A stretch of 51,608 nt of DNA. Origin: JAHIVB01 sp964574705. Lineage in GTDB: Bacteria; Bacillota_I; Bacilli_A; Izemoplasmatales; Hujiaoplasmataceae. The translations under genes were made by a program, and so were the position numbers. This document shows positions 17,224-25,521 of the stretch, piece after piece; within the stretch, counting starts at the first letter, position 1, and each line of letters opens with the position of its first letter. The DNA is taken from positions 1 to 51,608 of the forward strand of contig CAZNOO010000012.1 of assembly GCA_964574705.1 (NCBI GenBank), written 5' to 3'. The notes beneath the pieces are model-generated. The model saw only the letters and a program-made list of their open reading frames with translations, made no database searches and was not told where the DNA came from.

Positions 17224-18042
17224 CTATTCATAGTTATCTAAAAAAGAAACTCTGTGATCGTCGTCAAAATAACCCAATACATTCTTTATGTTGACGTTCT
17301 CGGCGGCTCTAAAAATATTGATGTCCGTATTCACATACCTCTTTCTCATGATTTCAACAAGCTCTTTCATTTCTCTCCGTTTGGAATCAAGTTGACAACT
17401 GGCAACTTTACACCCGCATGACATCGTTTCAATATGATGGTAATTCATAAAACGGATGACATCTTTTTCCTTAACTAGATATAATGGTCGAATCAATTCC
17501 ATCCCTTCATAACTTTCCGACTTTGCTTTCGGCAACATTGTTTTGAAAGATCCTGCATAAAAAATATTCATCAAAGTTGTCTCAATGACATCATCGAAAT
17601 GGTGTCCCAAAGCAAGTTTATTACACCCAAGTTCTCTTGCGGTTTTGTATAGGAATCCTCTTCTCATTCTTGCACATAAGAAACAGGGAGATTCGGGAGA
17701 CATTTTTTCTGCAATATCGAAAATTCTAGATGGCTTAATCAAGATATCAATTCCCAATTTTTCACAGTTTGAGAGATGCTTTGAAATATGATCTTCAAGA
17801 AACCCCGGGTCCATTGTAATGAAAACAACTTCAAAGTCGAAGGTTGAATGCTTCTTCCATACTTGAAAGAGTTTTGCCAACAACAAGGAATCTTTTCCAC
17901 CACTTAACGCTACCGCAATCTTGTCTCCTGGTTTTATTAACTGATATTGGTCAATTGCATTCATAAACTTTGAATAAACCGGCCCCTTAAAGCGTTTCAT
18001 TAAACTACGTTCCACTGCTTGAATATACGTAAACTCTCTCAT
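17224..18042 (-). CDS. TtcA-like tRNA 2-thiocytidine synthase (PP-loop ATPase)
   Basis: 272 aa. Seen: PP-loop SGGKDS (47-52), a CxxC followed by RMRRG (Cys120, Cys123), LGHHFDD (145-151), and a C-terminal Cys cluster (Cys209, 211, 216). TtcA uses two CxxC cysteines plus a later Cys to hold an Fe-S cluster and thiolates C32 of tRNAs after adenylation; the same layout is visible here. Related TilS and other ATP-pyrophosphatases lack the CxxC-RRG pattern. The gene has its own promoter and stands alone. Confidence 0.85.
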   Translation of the reverse strand: MREFTYIQAVERSLMKRFKGPVYSKFMNAIDQYQLIKPGDKIAVALSGGKDSLLLAKLFQVWKKHSTFDFEVVFITMDPGFLEDHISKHLSNCEKLGIDILIKPSRIFDIAEKMSPESPCFLCARMRRGFLYKTARELGCNKLALGHHFDDVIETTLMNIFYAGSFKTMLPKAKSESYEGMELIRPLYLVKEKDVIRFMNYHHIETMSCGCKVASCQLDSKRREMKELVEIMRKRYVNTDINIFRAAENVNIKNVLGYFDDDHRVSFLDNYE

Positions 18043-18066
18043 AGACTCACCTCAAAACATAGAGTA

Positions 18067-18095
18067 ATTATACACAATGACACTCGGTTTGTAAA
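18067..18095 (-). promoter_or_regulatory. Sigma-A-type promoter for the ttcA-like gene
   Basis: On the minus strand TTTACA (18095-18090) and a perfect TATAAT (18072-18067) are 17 bases apart, 25 bases upstream of the start codon and next to a GAGGTGA ribosome site. Confidence 0.75.
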
Positions 18096-18139
18096 TAGGA
18101 ACCATCTGCAAAGTAATTAAAAATAATTTAAAATAATTG

Positions 18140-18168
18140 TTGATATATCAAAAATAATGTGATATAAT
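18140..18168 (+). promoter_or_regulatory. Strong sigma-A-type promoter for the NfeD/SPFH operon
   Basis: TTGATA (18140-18145), a 17-base spacer and TATAAT (18163-18168), with an extended TGA directly before the -10. This is one of the best consensus promoters in the window and precedes the unknown 127-aa gene. Confidence 0.8.
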
Positions 18169-18209
18169 TGGTTATAGTCAAAAACCGTATTATAATGGAG
18201 GTTGAGAGA

Positions 18210-18593
18210 ATGACAAACTTTATCTGGGCTTCAAAGAAGCCCCTCGACGACATCGCAACATTGTATGAAGGAAATATTACTTTGAATAAATCCGCAACAA
18301 GTTATTTCGAGTCTGCATACGTTGTGCTGCTAGGCCTTGACAGGGATCAAAAGCTTATCGCAATTAAACCCGTGACCAAAGAAGAGATAGGTCTCGGTTA
18401 CATTCCGGATGAGCAGCAACACAATATCACCGTCAAGTCCAGTTACTCAAGAATTAGCAATAAACTGTTTTTAAAAGAAGTTGCCGATTTAATCGGACTA
18501 GACTTCAAAACTACGCAAGTGTACAAATTCAAAGCTTTCTGGAACAAAAAAGACAGCGCTTTGATTATTGACCTTCAGAAGAAAGAGGTGTAA
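18210..18593 (+). CDS. Conserved-looking protein of unknown function
   Basis: 127 aa from ATG 18210, chosen because GGAGG lies eight bases upstream; the longer frame from 18168 would begin inside the -10 element. Seen: a soluble, mixed alpha/beta composition without signal peptide or membrane segment, with a C-terminal half containing ISNKLFLKEVADLIGLD and a Lys-rich end. I do not recognise the family. It leads an operon with NfeD, RDD and SPFH proteins (three bases before nfeD), suggesting a membrane-related or stress role, which is inference from context only. Confidence 0.8.
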   Translation: MTNFIWASKKPLDDIATLYEGNITLNKSATSYFESAYVVLLGLDRDQKLIAIKPVTKEEIGLGYIPDEQQHNITVKSSYSRISNKLFLKEVADLIGLDFKTTQVYKFKAFWNKKDSALIIDLQKKEV

Positions 18594-18596
18594 ATC

Positions 18597-19043
18597 ATGT
18601 TTCTACTAACCACCGGAAACACCATGTTGATTTTGTGGTTCTCCATCATTATTGTCGCCGGAGTGATTGAAGCGTCCACAATGGACCTCTCTAGCATCTG
18701 GTTTTCAGCAGGAGCACTCGTCAGTTTTATCATCGCTCTGATTTTTCCAAATGCAATTGCAGTACAAATCGTCGTTTTCATCGTCGTATCTTCATTGTTG
18801 TTGCTTGAAATTAGGCCACTTTTCAAAGGATATTTACAGAAAAACGATATTAAAACAAATTCTGACAAACTTGTTGGAAAAATTGCTATCTGCACAAAAG
18901 CTTTTAAAGCCGACGATCGTGGCGAAGTAAAAATCGACGGTAAAATTTGGACAGCTGTTTCACATGAAAACATCAGCTTAAATGATAAGGTTGAAGTTCT
19001 ATCCATTGATGGCGTAAAACTGGTTGTAAGGAAATCGGAATGA
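18597..19043 (+). CDS. NfeD-like membrane protein
   Basis: 148 aa. Seen: two or three N-terminal membrane helices (about 8-75, including IWFSAGALVSFIIALIFP) followed by a soluble beta-rich OB-fold domain (about 85-146, LVGKIAICTKAF ... VEVLSIDGVKLVVRK), the usual short NfeD layout. NfeD proteins partner with SPFH/stomatin proteins, one of which is encoded 0.7 kb downstream. The last four bases overlap the next gene. Confidence 0.9.
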   Translation: MFLLTTGNTMLILWFSIIIVAGVIEASTMDLSSIWFSAGALVSFIIALIFPNAIAVQIVVFIVVSSLLLLEIRPLFKGYLQKNDIKTNSDKLVGKIAICTKAFKADDRGEVKIDGKIWTAVSHENISLNDKVEVLSIDGVKLVVRKSE

Positions 19044-19708
19044 ACGCAGGATTCTTCAAAAGAGCTTTCTCTTCGCTCATCGACATCATGATTGTCTTCG
19101 CGATAGTTACTGCCACGTTTTATATTGCAGGAAGACCAATCTTACGAAATCAAATTTCTAATTTTGATACGATCTTTAATGCATATAACGAGGTAATTGA
19201 TGCCTACAACTCAGATTACGATGCTATTACTGAAGAATATAATATTCAAATTGATCTAGCAGATGGCGACGCTGAATTAGAGGCTACTGCCGGAACGTTG
19301 TATCAAGCAAGAGTTCAAATCATTAACGATCAAAACTTGATTGATATTGAACCTTACAATCGCTCACTAACAAGATATTTCATGAATAATATTTACTTCT
19401 ACTCGATAGGTTTTCTTATTTTGATTGCAATCTATACAGTTGCCTTCAACGGTAAGACATTGGGAAGAAGAGTGATGAACATTGCCTTGGATGGCCCGGT
19501 GAACCCTGTAAGTGTATTCTTCCACGATGTTATCCTTAAGTATTTCTTTGTGATTCTTGTATTTATGGTCAGTGTTTACATCGGATTATTCTTATTGGCG
19601 TTAAGTCTGATTATAGATATTGTGCTAATTAGTTTTACAAAAAGCAAAACTACACTTCGTGATGTTTTGCTCAGAATGACGGTTACAAACAAAAGTTATT
19701 GGAAATAA
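19040..19708 (+). CDS. RDD-family membrane protein
   Basis: 222 aa. Seen: an N-terminal FFKRAFSSLIDIMIVF motif with the R...D pattern typical of RDD proteins, a first membrane helix, a polar loop of about 80 residues with many acidic and Tyr residues, then helices with a GKTLGRRVMNI motif. The RDD family is widespread and mostly uncharacterised, with some members proposed as ion antiporters. It is inserted between NfeD and SPFH, which are more often direct neighbours. The long loop between helices one and two is larger than in many family members. Confidence 0.85.
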   Translation: MNAGFFKRAFSSLIDIMIVFAIVTATFYIAGRPILRNQISNFDTIFNAYNEVIDAYNSDYDAITEEYNIQIDLADGDAELEATAGTLYQARVQIINDQNLIDIEPYNRSLTRYFMNNIYFYSIGFLILIAIYTVAFNGKTLGRRVMNIALDGPVNPVSVFFHDVILKYFFVILVFMVSVYIGLFLLALSLIIDIVLISFTKSKTTLRDVLLRMTVTNKSYWK

Positions 19709-19745
19709 AATATTAAATTGAAACTAATATAAAGGAGGAATTACA

Positions 19746-20732
19746 ATGCTATACCCATTATTTTTAGCAACAAACGTGGGCGGATTGATTTTGCTAGGTG
19801 TCATCGTAGTCGTTATATTGGTCTACCTTGGCGCGAGAATCAAAGTCGTTCCACAAGCAACTGAATACGTTGTTGAAAGACTAGGAAAGTTTTATACTAC
19901 TTGGAGATCTGGACTTCACTTTTTGGTTCCGTTTGTCGATCGCATCAGAAAGACATACAATCCAAAAGGCCACATTACTGATTATGTAAACTTGAAAGAG
20001 CAAGTATTGGATTTTGCTCCACAAGCGGTTATTACAAAAGATAACGTTACGATGCAAATTGACACCGTGGTATTCTTACAAATTACCGACTCGAAACAAT
20101 ATATCTACGGAGCCGAAAATCCTGGAATGTTAATTGATACATTGACAGCGACTACACTTCGTAATATCATTGGTGAGTTGGAGCTCGATCAAACCCTTAC
20201 AAGCCGTGACTTAATTAACGAAAGAATGAGACTCATTCTCGATGAAGCTACCGACCCATGGGGTATTAAAATCAACCGTGTTGAACTGAAAAACATTATC
20301 CCGCCAAAAGAAATTAGGGAAGCAATGGAAAAACAGATGATTGCAGAACGTGAACGTCGTAAATCCATTCTAATTGCTGAAGGTTCAAAAGCGTCAAACA
20401 TCCTTGTTGCACAAGGTGAAAAAGAAGCTGTGATTTTAAGAGCAGAGGCAAAGAAAGAGGCAGCAATCCGTGAGGCTGAAGGCCGTTCAGAAGCCATCTT
20501 AATCGTCCAGGAAGCTACAGCAAAAGGGCTTGAACTAATTAAAGCTGCAAAAGCAGATCATGCTGTCCTGACCCTTGAAGCATACAAAGCAATGGAAATG
20601 ATTGCCAACGGACAAGCAACAAAGATTATTATTCCATCCGAGTTACAAGGCGTTGTTGGTCTTGCGACAGGTTTATTAGAGTCATTAAAAGATCCAGCAA
20701 AAGAACCAGCAAAAGAACTAGAGAAAAAATAG
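19746..20732 (+). CDS. SPFH/Band 7 stomatin-like membrane protein
   Basis: 328 aa. Seen: one N-terminal membrane helix (about 8-28), then an SPFH domain starting with VVPQATEYVVERLGKF, containing VTMQIDTVVFLQITD and GELELDQTLTSRDLINERM, followed by a long Ala/Glu/Lys-rich coiled coil (about 195-270). It ends with a repeated AKEPAKE tail. Prokaryotic stomatins oligomerise in the membrane and organise microdomains, usually with an NfeD partner as here. AAGGAGGAATTACAATG gives a strong ribosome site. Confidence 0.94.
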   Translation: MLYPLFLATNVGGLILLGVIVVVILVYLGARIKVVPQATEYVVERLGKFYTTWRSGLHFLVPFVDRIRKTYNPKGHITDYVNLKEQVLDFAPQAVITKDNVTMQIDTVVFLQITDSKQYIYGAENPGMLIDTLTATTLRNIIGELELDQTLTSRDLINERMRLILDEATDPWGIKINRVELKNIIPPKEIREAMEKQMIAERERRKSILIAEGSKASNILVAQGEKEAVILRAEAKKEAAIREAEGRSEAILIVQEATAKGLELIKAAKADHAVLTLEAYKAMEMIANGQATKIIIPSELQGVVGLATGLLESLKDPAKEPAKELEKK

Positions 20733-20736
20733 ACAC

Positions 20737-20765
20737 AAAAAAAGCCGAGCAATCGGCTTTTTATT
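20737..20765. terminator. Bidirectional terminator between SPFH and phosphatase genes
   Basis: AAAGCCGA-GCAA-TCGGCTTT, with A and T runs on its two sides, ends both the plus-strand SPFH gene and the minus-strand phosphatase gene, whose stop codon it overlaps. Confidence 0.85.
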
Positions 20766-22245
20766 TTGTAATTGTAAATTCTTCGAGGATATAGACTCCT
20801 GTAGGAACAATATCCAATGCAGCTGTTTTTGAAACGCCGTAAGAAATGACTTGAATTGAACTTGCAGTAACCGTAATAAATGGTATGACCGGATTTTCGT
20901 CTATGAATTTATATTGTACTTCAATCCCAGAGTTTTTATCTCCGCCGTAGAATTTAACGGTTGCCGTATTCCCTGAGAAATACGTTACACCCAAAGAAGA
21001 TGAGTAATTGTTAAAATTGTTCGTATAGAGTTCGCTTGAGATTAAACTCAACACTCCTCTTTCGTATTGATTAGCTTCTTGGAAAGGAACCATCACTCCG
21101 CCACTATATACAGCTCTTGCGTATTGATGATCATGCCCCGAAAGAACCAAATCAACATTGAATTCATCAAAAATAGGGGTTAGTACATCTCTAACGTTGT
21201 ATGTGTCGTAAGATAAACCGTATGGTCCGCGATGCAAGAGGACAATCGTCCAAGTTTTATCAGTATTATCTAAATCATTTCTAATCCATGTTGTTAAAAT
21301 ATCGACATTTGCATGATCATATTCTGCGCAAACGGTTGTTCCGTCACATAACATTTCGGTATTGATTGAAACGATATGTGCATTCCCATAATCGAAGCTA
21401 TATGTTTTACCTTGATCAAAGTTCTCATTTCTCAAATCGCCTTCAATGTCTGTAAAGGCTCCATATGTAGGGCCGTTGTTTGGAAGATTAAAGTATCCGT
21501 CAAATTCAAGACTATTAATTCTTTCTTCCGTTAAATAGCCGGTTTCGTGATTGCCTAACGTTACGACAAACGGTTTTCTGGTAATGAAAAATGAAGAGTA
21601 TTGGAAGAACCAATCCCACTCAGAACGAACATCGTGGTCATTAACAGTGTCTCCCGGAGACATTACAAAATCATAATTCATCTGACTATAATCAAGAACA
21701 TTAAGAATTGAATAGGCATATGCCATATAATTTGTAATTGCAGTTCCTTGGGGATCGGCTAAATACATAAAGGTAAAAGATTCATCTAAGTTGTTTGGAA
21801 GAGTAAATTCATATCTACTACTTTGTTCGGTTCCATCGGATGAAGAAACAAAATATACATATGTTTGCCCTGGCGTGAGTTCCGTTAATTCCGCCTCATA
21901 CAAATAGACGGTTTTTGAACCCACAGGGGTCACTTTCTTTGTTGCGTCAATTCGTATAAAATTATCTAGATCAGATTGACTGTACTCAACATATCCATCT
22001 GTGTCAGTGGACAGTTTGAAGTTTACTCCCATTGATGATTCTGGCGTCTCGGTGATGAACAACCCAACATCCATTGGGTTCGTCATCGCGCTCACGATTT
22101 CTGGAATCGTCTGAGGTTCATAAGTTGTTGTGGTTGTAGTTGTGGTATCGGTCGAAGTTGTTGTGGAGGTCTGTGAAGTTTGTCCACAAGCTAAAACCGA
22201 AATTGAAAAGAAAAGCGATAGAATCAGTACAATTATTTTTTTCAT
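20761..22245 (-). CDS. Purple acid phosphatase-like metallophosphoesterase lipoprotein
   Basis: 494 aa. Seen: lipobox SVLAC (Cys20), a Thr-rich linker at 28-41, an N-terminal fibronectin III-like domain (about 60-150), and a calcineurin-type catalytic domain with DPQ (164-166), GD (198-199), GNHE (231-234), a His in LLHRGPYG (338) and GHDHQY (370-375). This is the metal-ligand set of purple acid phosphatase-like enzymes. It should hydrolyse phosphate esters outside the cell, which fits the Pst/PhoPR genes 6 kb away, but I see no Pho-box-like repeat upstream. Substrates could equally be nucleotides released by the nuclease. Specificity is inferred. Confidence 0.9.
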   Translation of the reverse strand: MKKIIVLILSLFFSISVLACGQTSQTSTTTSTDTTTTTTTTYEPQTIPEIVSAMTNPMDVGLFITETPESSMGVNFKLSTDTDGYVEYSQSDLDNFIRIDATKKVTPVGSKTVYLYEAELTELTPGQTYVYFVSSSDGTEQSSRYEFTLPNNLDESFTFMYLADPQGTAITNYMAYAYSILNVLDYSQMNYDFVMSPGDTVNDHDVRSEWDWFFQYSSFFITRKPFVVTLGNHETGYLTEERINSLEFDGYFNLPNNGPTYGAFTDIEGDLRNENFDQGKTYSFDYGNAHIVSINTEMLCDGTTVCAEYDHANVDILTTWIRNDLDNTDKTWTIVLLHRGPYGLSYDTYNVRDVLTPIFDEFNVDLVLSGHDHQYARAVYSGGVMVPFQEANQYERGVLSLISSELYTNNFNNYSSSLGVTYFSGNTATVKFYGGDKNSGIEVQYKFIDENPVIPFITVTASSIQVISYGVSKTAALDIVPTGVYILEEFTITK

Positions 22246-22295
22246 TTCTACACTTCCTTAGTTATAAAGCGTACTATCAATATACAGCAATCAAA

Positions 22296-22322
22296 AAGAA
22301 AAAGCAAGAAAATTCTTGCTTT
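22296..22322 (-). terminator. Terminator of asnS
   Basis: AAAGCAAG...CTTGCTTT on the minus strand is followed by a U-rich tail, overlapping the asnS stop codon by one base. Confidence 0.7.
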
Positions 22323-23710
22323 TAAAATTCGCAATTTTTTGGTGTTCTTGGGAATGGAATCACATCTCTAATGTTGTCAACCCCAGTAACATACATAACC
22401 ATTCTTTCAAGTCCAAGACCAAACCCGGCGTGTGGGCAACCGCCATATTTACGCAAATCCAAGTACCACCACAATTCATCACTAGAAACTTTCATTTCTT
22501 TCATTCTCGCTTCAAGAACTTCAAGACGTTCTTCTCTTTGTGAACCGCCAATGAGCTCTCCTGCGCCTGGTACAAGCAGGTCCATCGCCGCAACTGTTTT
22601 ATGATCGTCATTGAGTCTCATATAGAAAGCTTTGATTTCTTTTGGCCAATCAATTACAAAAACAGGACCGTCAAAATGCTTAGTTAAATACTTTTCATGT
22701 TCTGTAGCGAGGTCCTCGCCAAACATTGGTTTGTTTTCAAAAGGTTGTTTGCTATCGAGTAAAATTTGAATAGCATCATGATGTGTAACGGATTGGAATC
22801 CGCTCGACACAACTTTTTGTAATTTAGCTTTTAATCCTTTTTCAACGAATTGATCAAAGAACTCAACTTCTTTTGGGCAGTCTTCTAAGACAGCAGATAT
22901 GACAAACTTAACCATCTTTTCGGCAACTTCCATGTCTTGTTTTAAATCACAGAACGCAATCTCCGGCTCGACCATCCAAAATTCAGAAGCGTGTCTTTGG
23001 GTATTCGAGTTTTCAGCTCTGAACGTTGGTCCAAATGTATATACGTTTCTAAAAGCCAATGCATAAGCTTCTGCTTGGAGCTGTCCGGAAACTGTAAGGT
23101 TTGTTGCTTTTCCGAAAAAATCTTTAGACCAATCCACTTCCTTGACATTGGCTTTCAACAGTTCTTCATAATTTATAGTTGTGACTTTGAACATCTCTCC
23201 TGCACCTTCAGCGTCAGATCCTGTAATAATAGGCGCGTGGAAGTAGATGAAATCTCTTTCCTGAAAAAATCTGTGGATTGCATATGAAACTGTATTTCTC
23301 ACGCGAAAGACGGCACTGAACAAGTTTGTTCTCATTCTTAAGTGCGCGTTTTCTCTAAGAAACTCTTTGCTGTGCCTTTTTGGTTGAATAGGATAGTCTT
23401 CCAAACTATCTCCGACCAAAATGACTTCTTCAGCTTTAATCTCAAATGGCTGTTTCAAGTTGGGGGTCAATATCAGCTTTCCACTAATTTTGACGCTCGA
23501 TCCCACTCTGATTTTCTGAGCCTCTTTAAAATTACCTAGTTTGGCTTCTTCATATACGATCTGAATGGTTTCAAAATAAGTACCGTCATTTAAATCGATA
23601 AATCCGAATTCTTTTTGGGCACGGTTATTTCGAACCCAGCCACTAACTTCAATAGACTGATTTGAGTACGATTGAAACTTAGAATACAATTCTTTTACTG
23701 TGGTGTTCAT
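22322..23710 (-). CDS. asnS: Asparaginyl-tRNA synthetase
   Basis: 462 aa from ATG 23710, set by AGGAGGAA five bases upstream; a longer frame to 23776 runs into the T-box leader and is not coding. Seen: N-terminal OB anticodon-binding domain (VSGWVRNNRAQKEFGFIDLNDG), class II motif 2 (GPTFRAENSNTQRHASEFWMVEPE), and motif 3 (GFGLGLERMVMYVTG). It attaches Asn to tRNA-Asn. It is controlled by the T-box leader directly upstream. Confidence 0.97.
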   Translation of the reverse strand: MNTTVKELYSKFQSYSNQSIEVSGWVRNNRAQKEFGFIDLNDGTYFETIQIVYEEAKLGNFKEAQKIRVGSSVKISGKLILTPNLKQPFEIKAEEVILVGDSLEDYPIQPKRHSKEFLRENAHLRMRTNLFSAVFRVRNTVSYAIHRFFQERDFIYFHAPIITGSDAEGAGEMFKVTTINYEELLKANVKEVDWSKDFFGKATNLTVSGQLQAEAYALAFRNVYTFGPTFRAENSNTQRHASEFWMVEPEIAFCDLKQDMEVAEKMVKFVISAVLEDCPKEVEFFDQFVEKGLKAKLQKVVSSGFQSVTHHDAIQILLDSKQPFENKPMFGEDLATEHEKYLTKHFDGPVFVIDWPKEIKAFYMRLNDDHKTVAAMDLLVPGAGELIGGSQREERLEVLEARMKEMKVSSDELWWYLDLRKYGGCPHAGFGLGLERMVMYVTGVDNIRDVIPFPRTPKNCEF

Positions 23711-23724
23711 GTCATTTCCTCCTA

Positions 23725-23945
23725 ATAAAACAAAAATCGCCCCTAAAATTAAGGACGATGTCAACCGTGGTGCCACCTTATTTCTGGATAATCCAGCGCT
23801 TCATCTTCCTTAACGCAGAAGTGACGGACAGGTCTACTTTGTTCTTCTGTCTCTCCCGGGGTTTTTCAAAAGTCATGTGTACAGGGCTTTCACCGATTCC
23901 TGCTCGCTAAGACATGGCTGACAATTTACTCGTCCGATCCTTGAT
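23725..23945 (-). ncRNA. T-box riboswitch leader of asnS
   Basis: The minus-strand leader carries the T-box sequence GGTGGCACCACGG (23777-23765), which pairs with the uncharged tRNA acceptor end. It also has the Stem I element AGCGAGC...GGTGAAAGCC (about 23912-23885) and a competing terminator (23759-23731). The specifier is probably AAC (Asn) at about 23863-23861 in Stem I, which I place only tentatively. The leader should let asnS be transcribed when tRNA-Asn is uncharged. Confidence 0.92.
23731..23759 (-). terminator. Regulated T-box terminator
   Basis: ATCGTCCT/AGGGGCGAT forms a stem (with G-U pairs) followed by a UUUU run 21 bases upstream of the asnS start. It is mutually exclusive with the antiterminator made by the T-box sequence. 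Confidence 0.8.
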
Positions 23946-23953
23946 TTAGTTCT

Positions 23954-23981
23954 ATTATATCATACTACTCTTATTTGTAAA
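23954..23981 (-). promoter_or_regulatory. Promoter of the asnS T-box leader
   Basis: On the minus strand TTTACA (23981-23976), a 16-base spacer, and TATAAT (23959-23954) preceded by an extended TGA. The position places the transcript start at the beginning of the T-box leader. Confidence 0.75.
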
Positions 23982-24045
23982 TACTTCGCAATACATTATT
24001 ATGAACTGGTAAAATTGATTAGAACGCAGAAGGATAAATGTATAC

Positions 24046-24082
24046 AAAACCCCAGTTCAATTTAATTTGAATCTGGGGTTTG
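24046..24082 (-). terminator. Terminator of prs
   Basis: AAACCCCAGATTCAAATT...GAACTGGGGTTTTG on the minus strand gives a long stem with a T-rich end, about 45 bases after the prs stop. The rest of the prs-asnS interval outside the T-box and its promoter shows nothing else. Confidence 0.8.
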
Positions 24083-24125
24083 ACTTTATTATATATTAGG
24101 TTCAATTATCTCAAAAAACTTATGT

Positions 24126-25076
24126 TTACTGAAATAAGGTTGAAACTCCTTGGTCATCAATAATGTTGATAATTCCCTGCCCGAGCAATTTTGCGACTGA
24201 TAGTTGAGTTAACTTTTTGAATCTCTTAGAATCCGGTAACTCAATGGTATCTGTACATACAACTTCAACGATTGGGGCTTTAATTAATAATTCAACTGCA
24301 TTTCCAGAAAATAAGGGGTGTGTGCAGCATGCGATTAAATCAAGCGCTCCGGCTTCCTTCAACGCTACCGATGCAGCTGCGATAGATCCGGCCGTATCAA
24401 TCATGTCATCAATAATGATGCAGTTCTTTCCTTTGACTCTACCAATGATGTTCATCACTTCAGCAACATTCGGTTCCGGTCTCATCTTATCGATGATTGC
24501 AATTGGTGCTCCAAGTGCATCGGCTAACGATCTTGCTCTAGCAACACCGCCATGATCTGGAGATACCACGACCATGTTTGGAATGTTTTTTGCTTTGATG
24601 TATTCGGCAATAATTGGAAGCGAACGGAAATTGTCAATTGGGATATTGAAGAATCCTTGAATTTGGGCGGCATGTAAATCCATTGCTATCGCTCTTGTAC
24701 ATCCGGCGATTTGTAATAGGTCAGCAACTAGTTTGGCTGAAATTGGTTGTCTGGCTTTTGCCTTTCGATCTTGTCTAGAATATCCATAATATGGAATCAA
24801 TACATTGATTTCACGTGCGGATGCTCTCTTTAAAGCGTCAATCATAATAAGTAATTCCATGATGTTCTCGTTAACTGGATCACAAGTTGATTGGATGACA
24901 AAAACTTTGTGTCCACGTACGGTTTCCGGAATGTTGATATTAATCTCTCCATCTGCAAAGTGACTGACTTCACAATCACTAATGGGTATACCGACGTAAT
25001 TCGCTATTTCTTTTGCTAATTTCTTGTTTGAACTCAAAGAAAATATTTTTACCTTAGATCCATGAAAAACCGCCAT
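24126..25076 (-). CDS. prs: Ribose-phosphate pyrophosphokinase (PRPP synthetase)
   Basis: 316 aa, normal length. Seen: KIFSLSSNKKLAKEIA start, the RQDRKAKARQPISAKLVADL segment, metal/ribose loop DLHAAQIQGFF, and the PRPP-binding CIIIDDMIDTAGSI. It makes PRPP for nucleotide, His and Trp synthesis. It follows spoVG, echoing the Bacillus order spoVG-glmU-prs with glmU missing. A GGAGGG site lies before the ATG. Confidence 0.97.
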   Translation of the reverse strand: MAVFHGSKVKIFSLSSNKKLAKEIANYVGIPISDCEVSHFADGEININIPETVRGHKVFVIQSTCDPVNENIMELLIMIDALKRASAREINVLIPYYGYSRQDRKAKARQPISAKLVADLLQIAGCTRAIAMDLHAAQIQGFFNIPIDNFRSLPIIAEYIKAKNIPNMVVVSPDHGGVARARSLADALGAPIAIIDKMRPEPNVAEVMNIIGRVKGKNCIIIDDMIDTAGSIAAASVALKEAGALDLIACCTHPLFSGNAVELLIKAPIVEVVCTDTIELPDSKRFKKLTQLSVAKLLGQGIINIIDDQGVSTLFQ

Positions 25077-25135
25077 TTGAACCCTCCAAATATATTGATT
25101 TGACTCCGTACACTATTATACAACAAAACAGCCAA

Positions 25136-25169
25136 AGAAAAAAGTGCTAACTTTGGGAAAGTTGGCACT
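25136..25169 (-). terminator. Terminator of spoVG
   Basis: AGTGCCAACTTT/AAAGTTAGCACT on the minus strand, with a two- to three-base loop and a six-U tail, lies 18 bases after the spoVG stop. Confidence 0.85.
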
Positions 25170-25186
25170 TCGCGTTCATAAAAGAA

Positions 25187-25456
25187 TTATTCGATTTTGT
25201 TTTCAGGAAGTAATTCGTAAGCTTCTAATACAGCTTTCTCGATTATACTTCTTGTTTCGGTATTAATTGGGTGGGCTACATCTTTAAATTCACCGTTTGG
25301 CATTTTTCGGCTTGGCATTGCTACAAATAGACCATTTTTCCCCTCAATAATCCTCAACTCATGAACAACAAAGCACTCGTCAATTGTAATGGCGGCAATT
25401 CCTACCAGACGATTATCTCCATTAACTCTTTTTGCGCGAACTTCTGTTATCAACAT
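25187..25456 (-). CDS. spoVG: SpoVG-family regulator
   Basis: 89 aa. Seen: MLITEVRAKRV start, VGIAAITIDECFVVHELRIIEG, FVAMPSRKMPNGEFKDVAHPI and a C-terminal helix, all diagnostic of SpoVG. Family members bind DNA and RNA and regulate metabolism and septation in Bacilli and spirochaetes. No sporulation gene is seen in the window, so the name reflects homology only. It has its own promoter and lies between ispE and prs, as in Bacillus once purR, yabJ and glmU are removed. Confidence 0.96.
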   Translation of the reverse strand: MLITEVRAKRVNGDNRLVGIAAITIDECFVVHELRIIEGKNGLFVAMPSRKMPNGEFKDVAHPINTETRSIIEKAVLEAYELLPENKIE

Positions 25457-25476
25457 ATTACCACCTCTTTTGATTG

Positions 25477-25505
25477 ATTATATCACGCTATTTTTCGTTT
25501 TCCAA
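25477..25505 (-). promoter_or_regulatory. Sigma-A-type promoter of spoVG
   Basis: On the minus strand TTGGAA (25505-25500), a 17-base spacer, then TATAAT (25482-25477) with an extended TGA before it, 20 bases upstream of the spoVG start. Confidence 0.78.
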
Positions 25506-25521
25506 TAGGTTTCAAGTAAAA

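Noticed and set aside
18575..19006. 143-aa minus-strand frame opposite nfeD
   Set aside because: It mirrors the NfeD coding sequence and has no supporting start context.
23711..23776. N-terminal extension of asnS
   Set aside because: The extra residues come from translating the T-box and terminator; the AGGAGGAA site and family start are at 23710.
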